Part shown: one piece after another, positions 26,565-33,671 of the stretch
Numbering within the stretch: the stretch's first letter is position 1
Layout: each line of letters begins with the position of its first letter
Source: Marinobacter sp050379415
Lineage (GTDB): Bacteria; Pseudomonadota; Gammaproteobacteria; Pseudomonadales; Oleiphilaceae
Length of the DNA: 64,000 nt
Assembly: GCF_050379415.1 (NCBI RefSeq)
Contig: NZ_JBNRLS010000003.1
Coordinates: 186,001 to 250,000 of the forward strand
Direction of reading: 5' to 3'
Notes under the pieces: generated by a model
Told to the model about the DNA's origin: nothing
The model's input: only the letters and a program-made list of their open reading frames with translations
Databases searched by the model: none
Position numbers and translations under genes: made by a program

Positions 26565-28178
26565 TCATCGGGACAATGAGTCCCGGAGAATGTTCTTGCG
26601 GATCTTGCCGGTAGCGGTCTTGGGCAGCTCGCCCAGCACCACCTTCCGCGGCGCCTTGAAATGCGCCATGTTGTCCCGGCAAAAGGCAATGATGTCCTCG
26701 GCGGTCAGCTCGTCACCTTCATCCACCGGATTGACGAAGGCACAGGGCACCTCGCCCCACTTCTCATCCGGCATGGCCACCACCGCAGCCTCGGACACTT
26801 TCGGGTGCCGGTAGAGAACCTCCTCCACCTCGAGGCTGGAGATGTTCTCACCGCCAGAGATAATCACATCCTTGGCCCGGTCCCGGATTTCAACGTAGCG
26901 GTCGGGGTGCATGACCGCCAGGTCGCCGGTATGAAACCAGCCATCCCGGAAGGCCTTGTCGGTAGCGTCCGGGTTCTTGAGATAGCCCTTCATCACGGTA
27001 TTGCCACGGATGCAGATCTCGCCCATGGTCTTGCCGTCGGCCGGTACCGGCTCGCCACTGGTCATATCCAGGATGTCCACGTCGTCCAGGCCATGGGTGG
27101 GTACGCCCTGGCGGGACATCTTTACTGCCCTTTCTTCCAGGGGCAGCGCCCGCCATTCCGGCTGGGGCACGCACAGGGTGGACGGGCCGAAGGTTTCGGT
27201 CAGGCCGTAAAGGTGGGTGATCTCGAAACCGATTTCCTCCGCCTTGCGGATCACGCTGCTGGGAGGCGCAGCGCCACCCAGGGCGAAACGGGCGCGCCGG
27301 GAGAGGGTCAGATTCTCGCGGCCGAGATCCTGCACCAGCATGTTCATCACCACCGGGGCGCCACACATGTGGGTCACGCCGTATTCCTCGATACGGCGAT
27401 AGATCTCCCGGGTATCGACTTCCCGCAGGCAGACATGGGTGCCGCCAACGGCAGTAATCGCCCAGGTGTAGGCCCAGCCGTTGCAGTGAAACATCGGCAG
27501 GGTCCATAGATAGACGGTCTCGGCGGTCATATCGAAGGCCATGGCGTTCGACATGGCGGCCAGGTAAGCACCGCGATGGTGGTAGACCACGCCCTTGGGA
27601 TTGCCGGTGGTGCCGGAGGTGTAATTCAGGGTGATGGCGTCCCACTCATCATCAGGATGCAACCACGATGACTCCGGGTCGCCCTCCGCCAGCAGGGACT
27701 CATAGTCCAGTTCCGCCAGGCCTTCGCCGGGGCCCGCTTCGCGTTCGATGGCCACCAGCAGCGGCGGCACCTCGAGTTCGGCAATCGCCGCCCGGACCTG
27801 GTTTTCCCACTGGGTGTCGTAGAACAGCACCCGCGCCTCACCGTGGGCCAGGATGAACGAAAGGGTGCCCGCGTCCAGACGGATGTTGATGGAATTAAGT
27901 ACCGCACCGGCCATGGGCACCGAGTAGTGGGACTCAAGCATTTCATGGCTGTTGGGACACAGGATCGCTACTGTATCGCCGGGGACAATACCCCGGGCGC
28001 GAAGGGCATCCGCCATCTGCCGGCAACGGCGATAAAGGTTCCGGTAGGACAGACTCATGTCATCGTCGATGACAGCCCTTTTGTCCGGGTACACCCGCGC
28101 GGACCGCTGCAACAGAGTCAGCGGTGTCAGGGCGGAATGATTGGCGGCAGTCTTGTTCAGATTCTTGTACTTGTTCAT
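26565..28178 (-). CDS. AMP-forming medium/short-chain-type acyl-CoA synthetase (LvaE-like)
   Basis: This 537-residue ANL ligase has adenylate motif LNYTSGTTGNPKGVVYHHRG near residue 182, GLTETFG, GWFHTGDLAVMHPDRYVEIRDRAKD and the catalytic lysine in LPKTATGKIRKNILRD at the C-terminus. The layout matches the AlkK group. In the levulinate pathway LvaE is such a ligase and makes levulinyl-CoA; here it follows homologues of the other Lva-type steps, so the same role on a related acid is inferred. It starts 25 bases after the DUF6285 gene. Confidence 0.92.
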   Translation of the reverse strand: MNKYKNLNKTAANHSALTPLTLLQRSARVYPDKRAVIDDDMSLSYRNLYRRCRQMADALRARGIVPGDTVAILCPNSHEMLESHYSVPMAGAVLNSINIRLDAGTLSFILAHGEARVLFYDTQWENQVRAAIAELEVPPLLVAIEREAGPGEGLAELDYESLLAEGDPESSWLHPDDEWDAITLNYTSGTTGNPKGVVYHHRGAYLAAMSNAMAFDMTAETVYLWTLPMFHCNGWAYTWAITAVGGTHVCLREVDTREIYRRIEEYGVTHMCGAPVVMNMLVQDLGRENLTLSRRARFALGGAAPPSSVIRKAEEIGFEITHLYGLTETFGPSTLCVPQPEWRALPLEERAVKMSRQGVPTHGLDDVDILDMTSGEPVPADGKTMGEICIRGNTVMKGYLKNPDATDKAFRDGWFHTGDLAVMHPDRYVEIRDRAKDVIISGGENISSLEVEEVLYRHPKVSEAAVVAMPDEKWGEVPCAFVNPVDEGDELTAEDIIAFCRDNMAHFKAPRKVVLGELPKTATGKIRKNILRDSLSR

Positions 28179-28203
28179 ATCGCACCGTGTTGGACTGTCC
28201 GGA

Positions 28204-28566
28204 TTACTTCAGAAAGCCCGGATTGTTGATTCGCAACCGGGCCTCCGTCATGCCCTTCAGAACCGACCTCAGTTCCGGATCATCGCCAACGAGCCGTCGG
28301 TCACGGAGGGCCCGGGCCAGAGTCTGCTCGCCCTGTGATGGGTCATCCGGCAGTTGGTGTGCGGCCAGGAATTGCGACAGCGACCGGTCGGTGGCGTCAG
28401 GTTCACCCTGCTCCCGCTGCTCGATCTCCCGGATGGCCATGCCCATGGCATTGGCAATCATCAGGGCCTGGTACTTCTGTTCCCCGGCCAGATCCGGCAC
28501 CAGTGAGTCCAGTAAAACCTGGCGGGCTTCGGTCAGCAGGTCGCGGGTATCCGGCTCATTGATCAT
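28204..28566 (-). CDS. DUF6285-type small protein, probable kinase partner (LvaB-like)
   Basis: This 120-residue mostly helical protein (NEPDTRDLLTEARQVLLDSLVPDLAGEQKYQALMIANAMGMAIREIE) looks like the DUF6285 family, which accompanies APH-type kinases in acyl-CoA operons. In the levulinate pathway a small protein of similar size, LvaB, is needed with the kinase LvaA to phosphorylate 4-hydroxyacyl-CoA. The start overlaps the kinase stop (ATGA), which supports a physical partnership. Identity with LvaB itself is inferred from size and context, not from an alignment. Confidence 0.75.
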   Translation of the reverse strand: MINEPDTRDLLTEARQVLLDSLVPDLAGEQKYQALMIANAMGMAIREIEQREQGEPDATDRSLSQFLAAHQLPDDPSQGEQTLARALRDRRLVGDDPELRSVLKGMTEARLRINNPGFLK

Positions 28567-29588
28567 TGCCCCTCCTCCAACTCCGGGATCTGGTTCAGCA
28601 GGTTGTATTCCATCTGGGCCACCATGCGCCCGGTCAGGGCCAGTTCAAGCGAGCGCTGCTCACCGGACATGTGGCGACGTGCCTGTTGCAAAGCGATCAT
28701 GGCCCAACGCACCAGCGCCATGACTTCCCAGTAACTGACCGTAGCCGGATCAATGTCGGCCCCACTCACTTCCCGGTAACTGTCAAGAAGGTCCTGCTTA
28801 TCACCAACGCCACCGACTTCCCGGTCATCACCGCCGAAGCGCCAGCTCCTGCAACAGAGCCAGCCCAGGTCCTCGCAGGGGTCACTCCAGGCCGCGAACT
28901 CCCAATCCAGCACCGCGGTCAGCTCGTCGCCATCCACCATGTAATTGCCGGTGCGGAAATCGCAGTGGCACAGCACTGTCGGGCCAGGCTCAGGCGCGTG
29001 GTCCTCCAGCCAGTTCAAAGCCCACTCCAGCACCGGGTGCGGTTCCCCGATTTCCTCCAGGTAGCGGCGGTACAGCGCCACCCGGTTCAGGGCCGGATTG
29101 CGCCCTGCCGGCATCTCGAGAAAAGCCAGTGAATCCACCGGCGGCCGCACCGTATGCAGCCGGGCCAGCTCGGCACCGAGCCGGCGTACAAGGCGCCGGC
29201 GCTGATCTGCATCAAGATCCCCTTTGACCAGTTTGCGCGGTGAGGCGCTGCCCGAAGCCCGGGTCATGACATAAAAGATACGCCCGCTAACCTCCGGATC
29301 CTCACACAGCCAGAGTGGCTCCGGGGCGGTAACCCCGGCGCCGAATGCCGCTTGCAACACCCGGAATTCCTCCGGCCGGGACAGGCTCTCAGCCACCCCG
29401 GAGGGGGCGTCCTGACGGACAACAAACTCCTGTCGGCCCGGCCGGTCGCCGCCCTCCAACTCCAGGGTTAACCCGAAGTTGTCCTGGATGGCGCCCCCGG
29501 AGAGTTTCTCGAACGCGATGACCCGCGCGCTGCGGGCACCGGACTGCCGGGCAATAAAGTTGCTGAAGGTGTCGGCCAACGCAGACAT
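28563..29588 (-). CDS. APH-type phosphotransferase, probable hydroxyacyl-CoA kinase (LvaA-like)
   Basis: This 341-residue aminoglycoside-phosphotransferase-fold protein has the catalytic loop H208-C-D210-x4-N215 and metal-binding D228-W-E230. The N-terminal lobe FEKLSGGAIQDNFGLTLEL is that of the ACAD10/11 kinase domain. Those enzymes and LvaA phosphorylate the 4-hydroxyl of 4-hydroxyacyl-CoAs before loss of phosphate. Adjacency to an acyl-CoA dehydrogenase (one-base overlap) and a DUF6285 protein strongly favours that role over antibiotic resistance. Confidence 0.88.
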   Translation of the reverse strand: MSALADTFSNFIARQSGARSARVIAFEKLSGGAIQDNFGLTLELEGGDRPGRQEFVVRQDAPSGVAESLSRPEEFRVLQAAFGAGVTAPEPLWLCEDPEVSGRIFYVMTRASGSASPRKLVKGDLDADQRRRLVRRLGAELARLHTVRPPVDSLAFLEMPAGRNPALNRVALYRRYLEEIGEPHPVLEWALNWLEDHAPEPGPTVLCHCDFRTGNYMVDGDELTAVLDWEFAAWSDPCEDLGWLCCRSWRFGGDDREVGGVGDKQDLLDSYREVSGADIDPATVSYWEVMALVRWAMIALQQARRHMSGEQRSLELALTGRMVAQMEYNLLNQIPELEEGQ

Positions 29589-30793
29589 CAGGGCTTCACT
29601 CCCCAGTGCCAGAAACCGGTTCGCTCAGCCAGCAACAGCTTCGAGAACACCATCTTGTGTACTTCCGAGGCGCCATCCACCAGGCGGGCCTGGCGGGCAT
29701 AACGGTAGATCCACTCCAGCGGGGTATCCTTGGAATAACCCCGGGCGCCACAGAGCTGAATCGCAGTGTCCACCGACTTGTGCAGGGTGTCGGCCACGGC
29801 AACCTTGGCCATGGACACCTCCTTGCGGGCAAAGTCGCCCTGATCGAGCTTCCAGGCGGCGTGCATGGTCAGCAGCCGGCCAATCTGGATCTCCATGGCG
29901 GCCTCACCCAGCAGCCACTGGACACCTTCGCGCTGGGCCAGGGTCTGACCGAAGGATTCGCGCTTCTCGACATAGTCCGTGGCGATTTCCAGGGAACGAC
30001 GGGCCAGGCCCAGCCAGCGCATGCAGTGAGTCAGGCGGGCTGTGCCCAGGCGAATCTGTGTGACCTTCAGACCATCACCCACTTCCATCAGCCGGTTCTC
30101 GTCGGGGATTTCCAGGCCATCGAAGCGGATCTCACAATGGCCACCGTGTTCCTCCGGCCCCATGATCGGAATACGCCGGACCACTTCCCAGCCCGGATCG
30201 TCCTTGTGGAACATGAAGGCACTAAGCCCCTTCCGGGTATCATCCGAGGTACGGGCAATCAGGATGAAATGGGACGCCTCCCCGGCTCCGGTTATGTAAT
30301 GCTTGTGACCATGGATCACCCAACGGTCGCCCTTGCGGGTGGCGGTGGTCTGCATCATGCCGGGGTCCGAGCCGCAGCCGGGAGGTGGCTCGGTCATGGC
30401 GAAGGACGACCGGACCCGACCCTCGACAATGGGCTTGAGCCAACGCTCCTGCTGGGCCTCGGTCGCCACCTTTGCCAACACAATCATATTGCCGTCATCG
30501 GGTGCCGCGGAGTTGAACACTACCGGGCCGAAGATGGACCGGTTCATTTCCTCATAGCAGGCCGCCATACCGGAGATATCCAGCCCCTGCCCGCCAAGAT
30601 GTTCGGGAATCTGCAGGCACCACAGGCCCTGGTGTCTGGCCTTGGTGCGCATCTTTTCCAGATACTCCGGCGCAATGTTCTCATGCTCGTCGTATGCGTC
30701 CGGGTTCTGCTCCAGCGACAACAGTTCCTGTTCCACAAAGTCCCGGATGCGCTTCCGGTACGACTCATTCCTGGGATCCAGATCGAAGTCCAC
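29588..30793 (-). CDS. Acyl-CoA dehydrogenase, ACAD10/11-like (LvaC-like)
   Basis: This 401-residue flavoenzyme has FAD/substrate motifs FAMTEPPPGCGSDPGMMQTTA and HKHYITGAGEASHFI, and the C-terminal LCGARGYSKDTPLEWIYRYARQARLVDG typical of the ACAD10/11 clade rather than classical beta-oxidation ACADs. GTG 30793 (MDFDLDPRNES) is chosen because AAGGAG lies 6 bases before it; the longer frame to 30841 starts with residues unlike the family. In the levulinate route the corresponding enzyme processes the phosphorylated 4-hydroxyacyl-CoA. The stop and the kinase start share one base. Confidence 0.92.
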   Translation of the reverse strand: MDFDLDPRNESYRKRIRDFVEQELLSLEQNPDAYDEHENIAPEYLEKMRTKARHQGLWCLQIPEHLGGQGLDISGMAACYEEMNRSIFGPVVFNSAAPDDGNMIVLAKVATEAQQERWLKPIVEGRVRSSFAMTEPPPGCGSDPGMMQTTATRKGDRWVIHGHKHYITGAGEASHFILIARTSDDTRKGLSAFMFHKDDPGWEVVRRIPIMGPEEHGGHCEIRFDGLEIPDENRLMEVGDGLKVTQIRLGTARLTHCMRWLGLARRSLEIATDYVEKRESFGQTLAQREGVQWLLGEAAMEIQIGRLLTMHAAWKLDQGDFARKEVSMAKVAVADTLHKSVDTAIQLCGARGYSKDTPLEWIYRYARQARLVDGASEVHKMVFSKLLLAERTGFWHWGVKP

Positions 30794-30803
30794 AGCCTGC
30801 TCC

Positions 30804-31604
30804 TTACAGCGAGGATTGAAGATGGCCGCCATCCACCACAAGGGTGCTGCCGGTCATGTAGTCGGAAAGGTCCGAGGCCAGCAGCAGCAATGACCCGCTC
30901 AGATCCCCCGCCTGGCCGAGGCGGCGCTGGGGGATACGGCGGATCATCTTCTGGCCGGGCTCGGTCGCGAAGAAATCACGGTTCAGATCGGTCTCGATGT
31001 AACCCGGTGCCAGGGCATTGACGCGAATGCCATAACGGGCCCACTCGAGCGCCAGTGCCCGGGTCAGCTGCTCGACACCGGCTTTGGCGGCCGCGTAGGG
31101 CGCCACGTTGCCCGCCACGCGATGACCAAGGATGGAAGAAATCATGATGATGCTGCCGCCCCTGTTGATGACGGACAGACGGCGGGCGGCCTCATTGGCT
31201 ACCAGCCAGCAGCCCTTGAGATTGGTGTCGACCACCTGGTCCCAGTCGGAGCCGGTCAGGTCCAGCGCCTTTTTGCTGGTGGCGACGCCGGCATTGGAAA
31301 CCACCACATCCGGAATACCGACGTCATCGGCCATGGTGTCGAAGGCTTCGGTGACACTCGCCTCGTCGGTGACATCCATGGTGACCACATGGATCCGGTC
31401 GGCATGGTCAGGGAATTCGCTCTTGAGAGACTCCAGCGCCTCGCGGCGGCGACCACTGACGATGACCGTGGCGCCGGCCTCAAGCAGGCAGTGGGTAAAG
31501 CTGTGGCCCAGGCCGCCAGCGGCGCCGGTGACCAGTGCAATCTTGCCGTCAGCGCGCAGGGACCAGTTTGTATTGCCAGGGTTCGTGTTTTTGGAATTGT
31601 TCAT
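30804..31604 (-). CDS. Short-chain dehydrogenase/reductase (LvaD-like position)
   Basis: This 266-residue classical SDR has the NAD(P)-binding TGAAGGLG (26-33), the NAG motif VVSNAGVAT and the catalytic set S156/S157, Y170 and K174 (YAAAK). ATG 31604 has GGAGGT ideally placed upstream; an in-frame start at 31625 is poorer. It heads the - strand cluster. In the lva pathway a reductase converts 4-keto to 4-hydroxyacyl-CoA, which fits this gene, though oxidation of a 3-hydroxyacyl-CoA is equally possible from sequence. Confidence 0.92.
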   Translation of the reverse strand: MNNSKNTNPGNTNWSLRADGKIALVTGAAGGLGHSFTHCLLEAGATVIVSGRRREALESLKSEFPDHADRIHVVTMDVTDEASVTEAFDTMADDVGIPDVVVSNAGVATSKKALDLTGSDWDQVVDTNLKGCWLVANEAARRLSVINRGGSIIMISSILGHRVAGNVAPYAAAKAGVEQLTRALALEWARYGIRVNALAPGYIETDLNRDFFATEPGQKMIRRIPQRRLGQAGDLSGSLLLLASDLSDYMTGSTLVVDGGHLQSSL

Positions 31605-31630
31605 AGCTCGACCTCCGGAACCCAAAAATA

Positions 31631-31643
31631 GAACGAGCGCTCG
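31631..31643. promoter_or_regulatory. TetR-type operator candidate ahead of the SDR gene
   Basis: GAACG-AG-CGCTC (31631-31642) contains the exact 10-bp palindrome CGAGCGCTCG (31634-31643). It matches the GAACG-N2-CGTTC site at 7268-7281 in all but one core base. It lies about 27 bases before ATG 31604, where a bound repressor would block the cluster. The TetR gene at 21112-21804 is the obvious candidate regulator. Confidence 0.45.
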
Positions 31644-31700
31644 AAATATTCAAGCCCTATATTCAAGCCCGCAATTTCAACCAGGGCGCGCGAACACGAC

Positions 31701-31726
31701 GAACTTTCGGAAAAGATCCATTCAGG
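31701..31726 (+). promoter_or_regulatory. Candidate AlgU/RpoE-type promoter of the alginate operon
   Basis: GAACTT at 31701-31706 equals the -35 element of sigma-E/AlgU promoters such as Pseudomonas algD. After 15 bases comes TCAGG, a weak match to the TCtgA-type -10, with spacing one base short. If used, it leaves a roughly 550-base algD leader, in keeping with the long leader known in Pseudomonas. Confidence 0.3.
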
Positions 31727-31746
31727 AAATGACAATCTGGACATTG

Positions 31747-31771
31747 TTCAGAAAGTTCCCGGAACGAGAAC
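31747..31771. repeat. Nested inverted repeat in the algD upstream region
   Basis: GTTCC-C-GGAAC (31755-31765) is a perfect 11-bp palindrome flanked by a second pair, GTTC (31747-31750) and GAAC (31768-31771). It could be a protein-binding site or a small RNA hairpin; no known operator is matched. Confidence 0.5.
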
Positions 31772-32035
31772 TATTTTTAAGATGTTTTCGAAATAAACTC
31801 CCTCTCAAAAATGCACAAACAGAATTTATAAAACCGCCTTCGTCAAATTATTGGCGCCCATTCCTGCATTTGAATACGACACATCTGCCTGGGGCTTCCA
31901 CTGCAAATCAAGCAGTTGACGCACACCTGTCTATCCTGAATTCACATCAAAGTCCATACATGTAAATCAAGTCTACAAATCAAAATTATCATTGTGTAAC
32001 AGGCATTTAATTATTTGTTTCGGTACGTTTTAAAA

Positions 32036-32080
32036 CTGTTTCAGGGCCAGATCAGGGAAACGTTCCTGAGCCCGAAACAG
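32036..32080 (+). promoter_or_regulatory. Long imperfect hairpin in the algD leader
   Basis: CTGTTTC (32036-32042) pairs with GAAACAG (32074-32080). Inside, GGGC pairs with GCCC, and TCAGG-GAA pairs with TTCCTGA around a short loop with one bulged G. The 45-base element ends about 200 bases before algD and would form in the leader RNA if transcription starts further upstream. No T tract follows. Confidence 0.5.
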
Positions 32081-32282
32081 GAAAAGGACTGCAAATAAAA
32101 CGGTCGTTTTCGCACCGAATCACAACGCGGAGACAGACCATTTTCTTGCAGACACGAAGCCAGGACAGAACGGCCTTGGCAGACAACCTCAGAAACACCA
32201 TTTTTTTGACGTTTTCCGGAAAGCAACACCGAAACCGGCAATGCCAAAACATCTTTCCGGAACAACAAGGGAGCGGATAACC

Positions 32283-33593
32283 ATGCGTGTAAGCATATTT
32301 GGACTGGGTTATGTGGGTGCCGTTTGTACGGCCAGTCTGGCCCGTCGCGGTCATGAGGTCATCGGGGTGGACGTTTCCCCGGTCAAGATCGACCTGGTGA
32401 ACAGCGGCAAATCGCCGATCGTTGAGCCTGGCCTCGAGGAGCTTTTGGGTGACGGCGTTCGCGCCCATCGCATCCAGGGTACAACCGAGGGAATGGCCTC
32501 TGTGCTGAACAGCGAGATGTCCATGATCTGCGTCGGCACCCCCAGCAAGCCCAATGGCGATCTGGACCTGACCTTCGTTGAGAAGGTTGCCCGGGATATC
32601 GGGGAAGCGTTGCGCGAGAAGGACGACTGGCACCTGGTGGTGGTTCGCAGCACCGTGCTGCCGGGCACCGTGCGGGACGTTGTCATCCCGATCCTCCAGG
32701 AGGCCTCCGGCAAGATCGCGGGGCAGGACTTCGGGGTCTGCGTGAACCCGGAATTCCTCCGGGAAAGCACCGCCATCAAGGATTACGACCACCCGCCCAT
32801 GACTGTCATCGGGCAGCTGGATGACCGCTCCGGTGAGCTCCTCGCGGAACTCTATGGCGATCTGGATGCTCCGCTGATCCGCAAGCCCATCGAAGTGGCG
32901 GAAATGATCAAGTACACCTGCAACGTCTGGCACGCGACCAAGGTCAGTTTTGCCAACGAGATCGGCAACATCGCCAAGTCCATGGGTGTGGACGGCCGGG
33001 ATGTCATGGACGTGATGTGCCTGGACAACAAGCTGAATATCTCCCGCTATTACATGCGCCCCGGCTTCGCCTTTGGCGGTTCCTGTCTGCCCAAGGATGT
33101 CCGCGCCCTGACTTACCGCGCCAATCAGATGGACGTCAAACATCCCCTGCTCAGCTCCATCATGAGCAGCAACAACGAGCAGGTGGCCAAGGCCTTCAAC
33201 ATCGTGACCGGCTACGGCCGACGCAAGATCAGCATGCTGGGCCTGAGCTTCAAGGCCAACACCGACGACCTCAGGGAAAGTCCCCTGGTGGAGCTGGCCG
33301 AGCTGCTTATCGGCAAGGGCTATGACCTGCGGATCTTTGATCGCAACGTGGATTACGCCCGCACCAACGGCGCCAACCGGGAATACATCAACCAGAAGAT
33401 TCCCCATCTCTCCAACCTGATGGACAGCGATCTGCGCGGCGTGGTCGAGCATGGGGATGTGCTGGTTGTCGGCAACAACGACGAGCTGTTCGAAACCGTC
33501 ATCGCGGAAGTCCCCGAAGGCAAGCGGGTCGTGGACCTGGTGGGCTTCATGAAAACCACCACCAATGGCGTGCTGGAAGGCATCTGTTGGTAA
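32283..33593 (+). CDS. algD: GDP-mannose 6-dehydrogenase
   Basis: This 436-residue enzyme oxidises GDP-mannose to GDP-mannuronate, the committed step to alginate. The NAD fold begins MRVSIFGLGYVGAVCTASLARRGHEVIGVD. Catalytic C268 lies in FAFGGSCLPKDVRALTYR, at the same number as in Pseudomonas AlgD, which is also 436 residues. GGGAG precedes ATG 32283, which fits the fold start, although the frame opens at 32241. It is the first gene of the alginate cluster, and a hairpin separates it from alg8. Confidence 0.98.
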   Translation: MRVSIFGLGYVGAVCTASLARRGHEVIGVDVSPVKIDLVNSGKSPIVEPGLEELLGDGVRAHRIQGTTEGMASVLNSEMSMICVGTPSKPNGDLDLTFVEKVARDIGEALREKDDWHLVVVRSTVLPGTVRDVVIPILQEASGKIAGQDFGVCVNPEFLRESTAIKDYDHPPMTVIGQLDDRSGELLAELYGDLDAPLIRKPIEVAEMIKYTCNVWHATKVSFANEIGNIAKSMGVDGRDVMDVMCLDNKLNISRYYMRPGFAFGGSCLPKDVRALTYRANQMDVKHPLLSSIMSSNNEQVAKAFNIVTGYGRRKISMLGLSFKANTDDLRESPLVELAELLIGKGYDLRIFDRNVDYARTNGANREYINQKIPHLSNLMDSDLRGVVEHGDVLVVGNNDELFETVIAEVPEGKRVVDLVGFMKTTTNGVLEGICW

Positions 33594-33600
33594 CGCCTGC

Positions 33601-33626
33601 GCCCCGGCAACTCGGTACGCCGGGGC
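33601..33626 (+). terminator. Hairpin between algD and alg8
   Basis: GCCCCGGC (33601-33608) pairs perfectly with GCCGGGGC (33619-33626) around a 10-base loop, 8 bases after the algD stop. No T run follows, so it is read as an attenuating or mRNA-stabilising element rather than a full terminator. Confidence 0.55.
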
Positions 33627-33671
33627 TCCTTGCGAGCAGATCTTACCGACGAATCCAGGAGAACCTCGGTC

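Larger units (their letters stand above)
31605..32282. other. AT-rich gene-free region between the - strand cluster and algD
   Basis: This 678-base spacer is visibly richer in A and T than its surroundings. It holds divergent control regions for the SDR-led cluster (left end) and the alginate operon (right). I see a partial TetR-type palindrome at 31631, a GAACTT candidate promoter at 31701, a nested inverted repeat at 31747-31771 and a 45-base imperfect hairpin at 32036-32080. Frames crossing it show no protein-like features. Confidence 0.7.

Noticed and set aside
28563..29588. Antibiotic-resistance phosphotransferase
   Set aside because: The fold is APH-like, but the one-base overlap with an ACAD10/11-like dehydrogenase and the DUF6285 partner point to a hydroxyacyl-CoA kinase.
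31851..31867. A sigma-54-like promoter (TGGCGC...TGCA) upstream of algD
   Set aside because: The GG and GC pairs are 11 bases apart instead of 10, and the -24 element is imperfect.
31132..31965. A + strand frame running into the algD upstream region
   Set aside because: Most of it is antisense to the SDR gene; the remainder in the spacer is AT-rich with no ribosome binding site or protein-like pattern.
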